Source: UMGS882 sp045598975
Lineage (GTDB): Bacteria; Bacillota; Clostridia; Oscillospirales; CAG-382
Assembly: GCA_045598975.1 (NCBI GenBank)
Contig: JAZRVE010000046.1
Span: forward strand, 1 to 18,412
Length of the DNA: 18,412 nt
Reading direction: 5' to 3'
The notes under the pieces were generated by a model. That model was not told where the DNA came from, searched no databases, and saw nothing but the letters and a program-made list of their open reading frames with translations. The translations under genes were made by a program, and so were the position numbers. Positions 1 through 12,417 of the stretch are shown here, one piece after another. Numbering within the stretch: position 1 is the first letter of the stretch; each line of letters begins with the position of its first letter.

Positions 1-592
1 CGCACGTCATGACGGCGATATCGCGTGCCGTGGAATAGTGATCCTCCGCCGGAAGTCCGGTACAGTTGACAAAATGCGTGTTTTTCATGCCGAGCTCCGC
101 CGCTTTTTTGTTCATGCGCGAAACGAAGGCTTCCTCACTGCCTGCCAGATGCTCCGCCATAGCGACCGTGCAGTCGTTCGCCGACACCACCGTGATAGCC
201 TTGATCATTTCGTCGACGGTGAGCTGTTCGCCCACTTCCAGCCATATCTGCGAACCGCCCATCGAGGCGGCTTTTTCCGAGCCCGTCACCACGTCGTCGA
301 GAGCAAGCTGTCCCGCATCGACGGCTTCGCAGATGAGCAACAGCGACATGATCTTTGTCACCGACGCCGGCTCCGCCTTTTCGTCGGCGTTTCTCTCGTA
401 TAACATCTGCCCCGTGGACGCCTCGGCAAGATACGCCGACGTCCCGGAAAGCTCCAGTTCAAGCCCCGCCGTGATGGCCTCCAAATCGCCGCGTGCCGCG
501 TTCACCGGGAAAACACCGGAAAATACCGCGAACAGAATCGCCGTCAGCACAGCGGATAAACGGATTCCTTTCCTTCTTTTTATATTCGTCAT
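1..592 (-). CDS. D-alanyl-D-alanine carboxypeptidase (peptidase S11), N-terminal 197 residues, cut by window edge
   Basis: Low-molecular-weight penicillin-binding protein that removes the terminal D-Ala from peptidoglycan stem peptides outside the membrane. Translating the minus strand from 592 gives a basic N-terminus (MTNIKRRKG), a hydrophobic stretch at about residues 11-30 and a likely signal-peptidase site near VNAA, so it is exported. The S11 active-site motifs are visible: SVTK at residues 77-80 (nucleophile S77, K80) and SAN at 137-139. The KTG motif would lie beyond the window edge. The start is supported by AAAGGA about 10 bases upstream. The ATG at 602 is in another frame. The gene is divergent from rpoB, with promoters of both genes in the shared 344-bp gap. 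The DacA/DacF subtype cannot be decided from this fragment. Confidence 0.93.
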   Translation of the reverse strand, partial: MTNIKRRKGIRLSAVLTAILFAVFSGVFPVNAARGDLEAITAGLELELSGTSAYLAEASTGQMLYERNADEKAEPASVTKIMSLLLICEAVDAGQLALDDVVTGSEKAASMGGSQIWLEVGEQLTVDEMIKAITVVSANDCTVAMAEHLAGSEEAFVSRMNKKAAELGMKNTHFVNCTGLPAEDHYSTARDIAVMTC

Positions 593-646
593 ATACGCTC
601 ATTCCTTTCTTTTCCGTTTGGTATCAATATGCGCAGATTTTACGGA

Positions 647-675
647 ATTATACGGAAACGCCGGATCTTTGCCGA
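647..675 (-). promoter_or_regulatory. Sigma-A-type promoter of the carboxypeptidase gene
   Basis: On the minus strand TCGGCA (675-670) and a perfect TATAAT (652-647) are separated by 17 bases. The expected start near 640 gives a leader of about 48 bases before the ATG at 592. Confidence 0.55.
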
Positions 676-807
676 AGAAAAAGTTAAAAATGTAAACTTT
701 TTGAAAAAAACCGCTGAATTATTGGCAACTTTTTTGCAGACGAGGTGTAAAATCTACGAAAAATCGGCGGTTTTTGGAAAAACAGCCTGCTTTTTCCGAA
801 AAATCGC

Positions 808-836
808 TTGACAAGCCCCCGTCTGTGTGCTATATT
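808..836 (+). promoter_or_regulatory. Sigma-A-type promoter of rpoBC
   Basis: Perfect -35 TTGACA (808-813), 17-base spacer, -10 TATATT (831-836). The predicted start near 843 leaves a leader of about 94 bases. A second TATAAT at 849-854 has no matching -35. A dedicated strong promoter fits the absence of the L10/L12 genes that usually precede rpoB. Confidence 0.75.
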
Positions 837-936
837 TATATACTGCATTATAATCGAGTGGTTAGCGCCCTTTTTAGGGGAAGGGAGCTTGTCACCCGAA
901 AAACCGACCGAGAAACGAATGGAGTGATAGCAAACC

Positions 937-4683
<3,747 letters not shown>

Positions 4684-4723
4684 GCGCCGACAAATTTGAT
4701 AAAGGAGCCGTGTACAAGGAATT

Positions 4724-8485
<3,762 letters not shown>

Positions 8486-8506
8486 GCCCGCAATTGCAAC
8501 CACAAC

Positions 8507-8554
8507 CGCAAACAGGATTGCAATCGCAAACAGGATTGCCATCCTGTTTGCGAT
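8507..8554 (+). repeat. Direct repeat and perfect 14-bp hairpin between rpoC and the cyclophilin gene
   Basis: A 15-base unit, CGCAAACAGGATTGC, occurs at 8507-8521 and 8525-8539 (period 18). The second copy is the left arm of a perfect 14-bp inverted repeat, 8523-8536 with 8541-8554, loop TGCC. The first copy could compete for the same right arm. No T-run follows, so it is not a standard intrinsic terminator. The hairpin ends about 17 bases before the AAAGGA of the next gene. Confidence 0.8.
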
Positions 8555-8581
8555 CACCGAAACCGAAAGGAACAGACACCC

Positions 8582-9058
8582 ATGAAAGCCATCATCACCA
8601 TGACAACCGGCAAAACCATGACCGTGGAACTCGACGCTTCCGCCGCCCCCATCACCGTTGACAACTTTGTGAAACTCGTCAAGGACGGCTTTTACGACGG
8701 GCTGATCTTTCACCGCGTCATCGCCGGCTTTATGATCCAGGGCGGAGACCCGACCGGCACCGGCTGCGGCGGTCCCGGACACACCATCAAGGGCGAATTT
8801 GCGTCCAACGGCGTGCCGAATCCGCTTAAACACACCCGCGGCGTCATTTCCATGGCGCGTTCTTCCTCGCCCAACTCGGCAGGCTCCCAGTTTTTCATCA
8901 TGCACGCCGACGCGCCGTATCTTGACGGCGAATACGCGGCATTCGGCAAGATGACGGACGGCTTTGACACGCTCGACGCCATTGCCGGCACTGCCACCGA
9001 CCGGGGCGACAGACCGCTTGCGGAACAGAAGATCAGCACCATCCGCATCGAGGAATAA
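8582..9058 (+). CDS. Cyclophilin-type peptidyl-prolyl cis-trans isomerase
   Basis: Catalyses cis-trans isomerisation of Xaa-Pro bonds to help folding. At 158 aa it is a single cyclophilin domain with no signal peptide, so probably cytoplasmic. Conserved active-site segments are FHRVIAGFMIQGGD at 43-56 (R45, F50, Q53) and GSQFFI at 101-106 (Q103, F105). The position of human CypA Trp121 is Tyr here (YLDG, Y113) and that of His126 is also Tyr, so cyclosporin binding is probably weak. The start has AAAGGA 10 bases upstream. It lies 96 bases after rpoC and could be read through from it, with a hairpin in between. It is followed by the promoter of the tRNA-Arg gene. Confidence 0.96.
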   Translation: MKAIITMTTGKTMTVELDASAAPITVDNFVKLVKDGFYDGLIFHRVIAGFMIQGGDPTGTGCGGPGHTIKGEFASNGVPNPLKHTRGVISMARSSSPNSAGSQFFIMHADAPYLDGEYAAFGKMTDGFDTLDAIAGTATDRGDRPLAEQKISTIRIEE

Positions 9059-9106
9059 ACGGCGGAATTGTTTACAGATTTCACCAAGTTTCTTCACAGG
9101 AGCGCG

Positions 9107-9135
9107 TTTATCTCTGCCGGATAATCCGCTACAAT
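9107..9135 (+). promoter_or_regulatory. Probable promoter of tRNA-Arg
   Basis: A good -10 TACAAT (9130-9135) follows a weak -35 TTTATC (9107-9112) at 17 bases. The predicted start near 9142 falls at the foot of the hairpin 9143-9174, about 38 bases before the mature tRNA. Confidence 0.45.
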
Positions 9136-9142
9136 AGAGAAA

Positions 9143-9174
9143 ATGCTTCATGCGCCGTTTGACGCATGAAGCAT
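9143..9174 (+). repeat. Perfect 12-bp hairpin immediately upstream of tRNA-Arg
   Basis: ATGCTTCATGCG (9143-9154) pairs perfectly with 9163-9174 across the 8-base loop CCGTTTGA. No T-run follows. It ends 5 bases before the tRNA, so it is either the 5' leader of the pre-tRNA or the transcript end of the cyclophilin gene. Confidence 0.75.
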
Positions 9175-9179
9175 CCTAT

Positions 9180-9257
9180 CCGTCTTTAGCTCAGTTTGGA
9201 TAGAGTACCAGATTCCGATTCTGGGGGTCGTGGGTTCGAGTCCCGCAAGACGGGCCA
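9180..9257 (+). tRNA. tRNA-Arg (anticodon CCG)
   Basis: Full cloverleaf. The acceptor pairs CCGTCTT (9180-9186) with AAGACGG (9247-9253). The D stem is GCTC/GAGT with loop AGTTTGGATA, including an A at position 20, an arginine identity element. The anticodon stem is CCAGA/TCTGG with loop TTCCGAT, anticodon CCG at 9215-9217. The variable loop is GGGTC. The T stem is GTGGG/CCCGC with loop TTCGAGT. The discriminator is G, and CCA is encoded at 9255-9257. It reads CGG codons. Confidence 0.96.
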
Positions 9258-9299
9258 AACATAATAAGAGAGGCGCAAAGCGCCTCTCTTATTATGTTT
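9257..9299 (+). terminator. Terminator-like hairpin after tRNA-Arg
   Basis: A perfect 20-bp inverted repeat (9257-9276 with 9280-9299, loop AAA) starts on the last base of the CCA end and includes GAGAGGCGC/GCGCCTCTC. The right arm ends in ATGTTT followed by ATT, a weak U tract. It most likely ends the tRNA transcript and may help present the 3' end for processing. Confidence 0.75.
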
Positions 9300-9311
9300 A
9301 TTCAGCGGATC

Positions 9312-9418
9312 GCGGGACTCGAAGGGGAGCGGTAGTGAATGACGCGCCGGTGGCGCGTCAGAGCCGCGACTGACCGAGCGCCGCAGCGCGAGAATCGAGT
9401 CCCGCAAGACGGGCCAAA
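9312..9418. repeat. Structured repeat ending in a second copy of the tRNA-Arg 3' end
   Basis: The 24 bases covering the T-loop to CCAAA end of the tRNA (9236-9259) recur exactly at 9395-9418. GCGGGACTCGA at 9312-9322 is the inverted copy of TCGAGTCCCGC (9395-9405), so the segment can close into a stem. Inside are a perfect 9-bp hairpin TGACGCGCC-GGT-GGCGCGTCA and a GCGC-CGCA-GCGC hairpin. It has no coding capacity. It could be the remnant of an attachment site or a small palindromic element that targets tRNA 3' ends. Confidence 0.7.
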
Positions 9419-9545
9419 AGCGGCAAGCTGACGCTTGCCTAAGATAAGAGATAACAGATAATAGTGAATAGAGAAAAGATAGTGCTTCTTGCCGCTTTTG
9501 TACTATTATCTGTTATCTCTTATCTATTATCTGTTATCTTTTTTT
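9416..9545. repeat. Interleaved long inverted repeats with 16-bp direct repeats upstream of the S23 gene
   Basis: Arm A AAAAGCGGCAAG (9416-9427) matches A' at 9488-9499. Arm B, 24 bases (9442-9465), matches B' at 9502-9525 perfectly. The order A-B-A'-B' means the two helices are interleaved, either a pseudoknot or two exclusive states. CTATTATCTGTTATCT occurs at 9503-9518 and 9524-9539, the second copy running into seven Ts (9539-9545), so pairing of B with the second copy would give a terminator-like end. Confidence 0.75.
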
Positions 9546-9558
9546 CGAGGTGAGACAT

Positions 9559-9924
9559 TTGGCACAAAGCAGCACACTTCTTGACAAAACTCTGAAATTT
9601 TCCGCCAGAATTGTCAAGCTCCACAATTATCTTATCAAAGAGAAGCATGAGAGCATTATATCCAAGCAGATCATCCGCTCCGCCACCTCTATCGGGGCCA
9701 ATGCCAATGAAGCCGTTTACGGTATCAGTAAAGCGGATTTTATATCAAAATTGCAAATCTCCTTAAAAGAAACCGCGGAAACCGAATACTGGCTAAGGCT
9801 TTTGACTTTATCCGAGTATCTGAACGAATCGGAAAGTCAATCACTGTTAAACGACTGTCTGGAAATCAAGAAAATTCTGATTTCCACGCTTAACACGTCA
9901 AAGAAAAACAGCCGAGACGATTGA
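9559..9924 (+). CDS. Four-helix bundle protein, S23 / 23S rRNA intervening-sequence protein family
   Basis: Small, mainly helical protein of the family first found encoded in intervening sequences of 23S rRNA and related to the accessory protein Avd of diversity-generating retroelements. Members form oligomeric four-helix bundles; the stand-alone role is unknown. Family hallmarks are LLDKTLKFSARIVKLHNYL, SKQIIRSATSIGANANEA, SKADFISKLQISLKE and TEYWLRLL. The length of 121 aa is usual. I place the start at TTG 9559 because GAGGTGA (9547-9553) sits 5 bases before it. The in-frame GTG at 9550 overlaps that ribosome binding site. No reverse transcriptase or template repeat is seen nearby. It is flanked upstream by long inverted repeats and downstream by a strong terminator, which suggests a small mobile or formerly mobile unit. 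Confidence 0.9.
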   Translation: MAQSSTLLDKTLKFSARIVKLHNYLIKEKHESIISKQIIRSATSIGANANEAVYGISKADFISKLQISLKETAETEYWLRLLTLSEYLNESESQSLLNDCLEIKKILISTLNTSKKNSRDD

Positions 9925-9942
9925 CACACTTCCCGACACCGT

Positions 9943-9972
9943 CGCTCTGCGAAAAATCGCAGAGCGTTTTTT
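9943..9972 (+). terminator. Intrinsic terminator of the S23 gene
   Basis: CGCTCTGCGA (9943-9952) pairs perfectly with 9957-9966 over an AAAA loop and is followed by six Ts. It lies 18 bases after the S23 stop. Confidence 0.92.
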
Positions 9973-10038
9973 GAACACAAACACCCCCTGTCACAACGGA
10001 TACCCTCATCAATCTCCGATTTTTCGAAAAACCCTGTG

Positions 10039-10067
10039 TTGCAATTTCGGAAAACATATGTTATACT
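10039..10067 (+). promoter_or_regulatory. Promoter of a candidate small RNA
   Basis: TTGCAA (10039-10044), 17-base spacer, TATACT (10062-10067). It faces the terminator at 10161-10213 with no convincing gene between. Confidence 0.6.
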
Positions 10068-10073
10068 GTGCTT

Positions 10074-10213
10074 GCGGTGCAAATGTATATTTTCCGCAAA
10101 CGGTGTGTGTTTTTTTCCTTTTGGCAAAGACGGTATCACGGATTTCAAAACCGAATAAATAACGCTATATATTGCATATTATCGTTTGAAATACACAATA
10201 TATAGCGTTTTTT
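10074..10213 (+). ncRNA. Candidate small RNA of about 140 nt, no known family recognised
   Basis: The unit is bounded by a near-consensus promoter and a strong intrinsic terminator. TTGCGG (10072-10077) can pair with CCGCAA (10094-10099) at the 5' end, a U-rich stretch follows around 10110-10120, and the terminator hairpin ends it. The only internal ATG frame (10083, about 40 codons) lacks a ribosome binding site and runs into the terminator stem. I do not recognise 6S, SRP, tmRNA or a known riboswitch. Confidence 0.4.
10161..10213 (+). terminator. Intrinsic terminator
   Basis: AACGCTATATATTG (10161-10174) pairs perfectly with 10196-10209 over a 21-base loop and ends in a run of six Ts (10208-10213). 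It separates the small RNA unit from the peptide cluster promoter. Confidence 0.8.
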
Positions 10214-10230
10214 AATAATATCTCAACTGT

Positions 10231-10255
10231 CAAACAGAAAAAAGTCACAAACAGA
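10231..10255. promoter_or_regulatory. Possible operator: two direct CAAACAGA repeats just upstream of a -35 box
   Basis: CAAACAGA occurs at 10231-10238 and 10248-10255, spaced 17 bases start to start, ending 3 bases before the TTGAAA at 10259. A near-dyad TCAACTGT (10223-10230) / ACTGTTGA (10255-10262) overlaps it. Paired direct repeats next to the -35 box are typical of regulated bacteriocin promoters, but the spacing is shorter than the usual LytTR pattern. Confidence 0.35.
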
Positions 10256-10258
10256 CTG

Positions 10259-10287
10259 TTGAAAATCGGCGGGGTTCGGCTTATAAC
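10259..10287 (+). promoter_or_regulatory. Promoter of the double-glycine peptide cluster
   Basis: TTGAAA (10259-10264), 17-base spacer, TATAAC (10282-10287), each one base off consensus. The predicted start near 10294 leaves a leader of about 190 bases before the first peptide gene. Confidence 0.6.
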
Positions 10288-10483
10288 GAATATACAGTTT
10301 TTTATCCTTGCATTACAGTTTTTGGAAATCTGAAAAATTTCAAAAAGCAGTAGCCCTTTTTCCGTTTCGTTCGTATAAAGATATGCAGGGAAAAAATCCG
10401 AAAAAAATCTTGCCGAAGCTGTAACATTTTTCGTTCCGCTGCGTATTAGAAAATGAAATCAAAATTTGAAAGGAGCAAAACCT

Positions 10484-10729
10484 ATGAAATCCAAAGAAGA
10501 ACTGAACGCCCTCAAAGAGGAAGTTGAAACCCTGAACAAGAAGCTTGCGGAGCTGACGGAGGAAGAACTTGCGCAGGTTACCGGTGGCGCTAATGAATAT
10601 GACGAAAATGTTCTAAAAATCTCCGGTGGGGAAATCTCTGCATATGGCGGCGGCCGCTGGATCGATCAGGGAGCACCCGACCACGACATCCCCGTCTGCG
10701 GTCTTCCCGGAGACCACTTGATAAAGTAA
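10484..10729 (+). CDS. Double-glycine leader peptide 1 (bacteriocin/RiPP-type precursor)
   Basis: 81 aa. Residues 1-35 are a charged helical leader beginning MKSKEELNALKEEV and ending ELTEEELAQVTGG, the bacteriocin-type double-glycine signal normally cut by a C39 peptidase/ABC exporter after GG (35). The 46-residue core begins ANEYDENVLKISGGEIS, carries a second SGG at about residues 48-50, an aromatic/glycine patch YGGGRW, and a single Cys. The ATG at 10484 has AAAGGAG 8 bases upstream. An in-frame TTG at 10466 is rejected because the ribosome binding site would lie inside the gene. The leader is almost identical to those of the genes at 10780 and 11353 while the core is unrelated. No modification enzyme, exporter or obvious immunity gene is adjacent, so whether the core is modified is unknown. 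Confidence 0.85.
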   Translation: MKSKEELNALKEEVETLNKKLAELTEEELAQVTGGANEYDENVLKISGGEISAYGGGRWIDQGAPDHDIPVCGLPGDHLIK

Positions 10730-10779
10730 AATCACGGTCGGGCAAACGCTCAGATATTTTTTTGAAAGGACGATACACG

Positions 10780-10956
10780 ATGAAAACCAAAGAAGAATTA
10801 AACGCCTTGAAAGAAGAGGTCGAAACCCTGAATAAGAAGCTTGCGGAGCTGACGGAGGAAGAGCTTGCGCAGGTCTCCGGCGGCGATATTACTTCCTCGA
10901 ATGTTGTCGGATATGTTCCATCCGACAATCCCGCTATTAACAAACCGCTCGGATGA
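10780..10956 (+). CDS. Double-glycine leader peptide 2 with short Cys-free core
   Basis: 58 aa. The 35-residue leader differs from peptide 1 at only two residues (S3 to T and T33 to S), ends ELAQVSGG, and is followed by a 23-residue core, DITSSNVVGYVPSD then NPAINKPLG, without cysteine. Such a core is too short and too polar for a typical pore-forming class II bacteriocin, so a signalling or modified peptide is equally possible. The ATG at 10780 has GAAAGGA 9 bases upstream, in a TTGAAAGGA context shared with peptide 1. It lies 50 bases after peptide 1 with no clear terminator, so the two are probably co-transcribed. Confidence 0.82.
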   Translation: MKTKEELNALKEEVETLNKKLAELTEEELAQVSGGDITSSNVVGYVPSDNPAINKPLG

Positions 10957-11012
10957 ATATTTGGAGCATCGGCAATTGTTAAATAATGTAGAGAAAATTA
11001 GAGGTAACAGCC

Positions 11013-11228
11013 ATGGATGATAAGAAAATGCTAAAAGACGAAGAACTTGAAAAGGTTACGGGCGGCATGACGGATTGGCTATACGAAATCGAAAGACGTT
11101 GCCCAATATGTGGAGAAAATTGGTTTGATACATCTGATGCAAGCATACCGGTAGATAGCCCGTGTCACCCGGGGAATACATTAGTAGTTGTTTCTGTAAG
11201 AGGGTTTGAGAAAATTATACCCACTTGA
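11013..11228 (+). CDS. Double-glycine peptide 3 with a different, short leader and a CPxC core
   Basis: 71 aa. The leader MDDKKMLKDEELEKVTGG (18 residues) has the same ELxxVxGG cleavage signal but lacks the long coiled N-terminal part of the others. The 53-residue core carries RRCPICGENW, resembling half of a zinc ribbon, with a third Cys in DSPCHPG, and ends in a hydrophobic TLVVVSVRGF stretch. GAGGTAA stands 5 bases before the ATG. It is 56 bases after peptide 2. Its base use is more AT-rich than that of its neighbours. It could be a peptide with Cys-based modification or metal binding. I do not recognise a specific family. Confidence 0.75.
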   Translation: MDDKKMLKDEELEKVTGGMTDWLYEIERRCPICGENWFDTSDASIPVDSPCHPGNTLVVVSVRGFEKIIPT

Positions 11229-11273
11229 AAAAGGCGACAGAAACCTTATCCGAAGCAATCCGCAATACGCGGT

Positions 11274-11302
11274 TTGAAAAAATTTTTCGCGGATTGTAAA
11301 AT
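11274..11302 (+). promoter_or_regulatory. Probable internal promoter before peptide 4
   Basis: TTGAAA (11274-11279), 17-base spacer, TAAAAT (11297-11302). Predicted start near 11309. AATCCGC/GCGGATT arms (about 11257-11295) flank the -35 region. Confidence 0.5.
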
Positions 11303-11352
11303 GGAGTTGCAATAGTAAAAAAGGTTCCGTAAATCAAAGGGAGGATTATAAC

Positions 11353-11523
11353 ATGAAGACAAAAGAAGAACTGAACGCTCTGAAAGAGGAAGTCGAAGCC
11401 CTGAACAAGAAGCTTGCGGAGCTGACGGAGGAAGAACTTGCGCAGGTCTCCGGCGGCGTTCGCCCCGCCATCCACCACAAGCGCGCCATTGAGTCATCCG
11501 GCGACTTCTTCGATATACTTTGA
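11353..11523 (+). CDS. Double-glycine leader peptide 4 with short basic-to-acidic core
   Basis: 56 aa, easily missed because of its size. The 35-residue leader matches peptide 2 except T16 to A. The core, VRPAIHHKRAIESSGDFFDIL, has 21 residues: basic at the front, acidic and aromatic at the end, no Cys. AAAGGGAGG (11336-11344) stands 8 bases before the ATG, the strongest ribosome binding site of the cluster. Codons 19-28 are identical at DNA level to those of peptides 1 and 2. The next gene, a lipoprotein at 11649, follows after 125 bases without an obvious terminator and may be co-transcribed. Confidence 0.85.
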   Translation: MKTKEELNALKEEVEALNKKLAELTEEELAQVSGGVRPAIHHKRAIESSGDFFDIL

Positions 11524-11648
11524 TTGAGTGAGCGTCCCGCTTTATAAAAAATCTTCGCATCTGCCGCCGCGAACCCTTCCCTGCCGGAAATACGCCCAAA
11601 CCGGGTAAAAACGGCAGAATATACCGTGAAAGAAAAGGAGCGACCCGT

Positions 11649-11990
11649 ATGAAAAAGGTGTCGATCGCCGTTCTTGGCTGTGTGTTCCTCCTGCTCTGCG
11701 CGGGCTGTCACGGAAAAAAGCCCGACGAAGTCACGCTTCGGGCGGAGGACGTGCAGAACATCATCGTCAATTACTACGAAACGAACGACGCCGGAAATTA
11801 CGTAAGCAGCCGCGTCGACAGCGAAAACAACCTTGTCATCGTGACGTTGAAAGACATCGGCAAAGAAAAGCAGGATGCGTTTCTTTACAACGTCTTTGCC
11901 CACCGTACCGGCTCGCTCTACATCAAAACGATCAAAGAGCAATCCGTACTTGTATTTGTGGCGGAACAGCCGGAGCCTTCCGATCGATAA
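11649..11990 (+). CDS. Small putative lipoprotein, function unknown
   Basis: 113 aa. The N-terminus MKKVSIAVLGCVFLLLCAGC is a lipoprotein signal with likely lipidated C20; Cys at -3 makes the lipobox slightly non-canonical. The mature part of about 93 residues is polar, with a mixed alpha/beta look (NNLVIVTLKDIGKEKQDAF, QSVLVFVAEQ). I do not recognise a family. AAAAGGAG stands 8 bases before the ATG. Its place directly after four secreted-peptide genes allows the guess that it is an immunity-type lipoprotein, but nothing in the sequence proves it. The ending QPEPSDR is short and charged. Confidence 0.8.
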   Translation: MKKVSIAVLGCVFLLLCAGCHGKKPDEVTLRAEDVQNIIVNYYETNDAGNYVSSRVDSENNLVIVTLKDIGKEKQDAFLYNVFAHRTGSLYIKTIKEQSVLVFVAEQPEPSDR

Positions 11991-12081
11991 TTAAATGATG
12001 GCGGCAAAACGTATCGGACGTGACTCATTATCTTTTCCGGCAGGAAAAAATCCCCGGTCAAAAGAGAGGAGCGAAAGCACA

Positions 12082-12402
12082 ATGGCTTCAAGTAGGGAAT
12101 ATTTGAATTTCATCATAGAGCAATTATCCGCGTTGGAGAAAATCACATACAAGGCAATGATGGGAGAATACGTCATTTATTATCGCGGCAAAGTTGTCGG
12201 CGGTATTTACGATGACAGATTTCTCGTAAAGCCCGTAAACTCAGCGATCCGGCTTATGCCGGACGCTAAGTATGAATTGCCGTATGAGGGGGCAAAGGAA
12301 ATGCTGTCGGTCAATGATACCGACAGCAAAGAATTCTTAGCGGAACTGTTCCGTGCGATGTATGAAGAACTGCCCGCACCAAAGGGAAAGAAAAAGAAGT
12401 AA
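12082..12402 (+). CDS. TfoX N-terminal-domain protein
   Basis: 106 aa, covering the TfoX_N domain alone, without the C-terminal domain of the competence regulator TfoX/Sxy. Characteristic stretches are SSREYLNFIIEQLS, AMMGEYVIYYRGKVVGG, YDDRFLVKPV and ELPYEGAKEML, and the end is Lys-rich. In Clostridia such short proteins are common and their role is unknown. A competence function should not be assumed. I chose the ATG at 12082 because GAGGAG lies 10 bases upstream and homology begins there. A longer in-frame start at 11995 would add unrelated residues and lacks a good site. It converges with the antiporter gene, with 15 bases between stops. Confidence 0.9.
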   Translation: MASSREYLNFIIEQLSALEKITYKAMMGEYVIYYRGKVVGGIYDDRFLVKPVNSAIRLMPDAKYELPYEGAKEMLSVNDTDSKEFLAELFRAMYEELPAPKGKKKK

Positions 12403-12417
12403 ACTGATTCGGACTTG

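Larger units (their letters stand above)
593..936. other. Divergent intergenic region between the carboxypeptidase gene and rpoB
   Basis: This 344-bp gap is AT-rich. It holds one promoter for each flanking gene, a weak AAAAAGTT/AACTTTTT dyad at 678-702 between them, and a roughly 95-base rpoB leader containing a small CCCT-TTTT-AGGG hairpin near 870. I see no convincing ORF and no rplL or other ribosomal protein gene. Confidence 0.7.

Noticed and set aside
9186..9407. A 73-codon minus-strand frame across tRNA-Arg and its repeat
   Set aside because: It is antisense to a clear tRNA; such VLRDSNPRP-type peptides are well-known false translations of tRNA genes.
9503..9539. Short tandem repeats near the S23 gene as a CRISPR or a diversity-generating retroelement template
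   Set aside because: Only two copies, no cas genes, no reverse transcriptase and no variable/template repeat pair in the window.
9971..10162. A 63-codon plus-strand frame between the S23 gene and the peptide cluster
   Set aside because: It starts upstream of the promoter at 10039-10067 and inside the S23 terminator tail, has no ribosome binding site, and its composition is not protein-like.
10538..11435. Spaced near-identical repeats that could suggest a CRISPR array
   Set aside because: The repeats are the in-frame coding sequence of the peptide leaders, with irregular spacing and ribosome binding sites before each.
11995..12081. Upstream extension of the TfoX-domain gene
   Set aside because: No good ribosome binding site at 11995, and the added residues do not belong to the domain; GAGGAG precedes the ATG at 12082.
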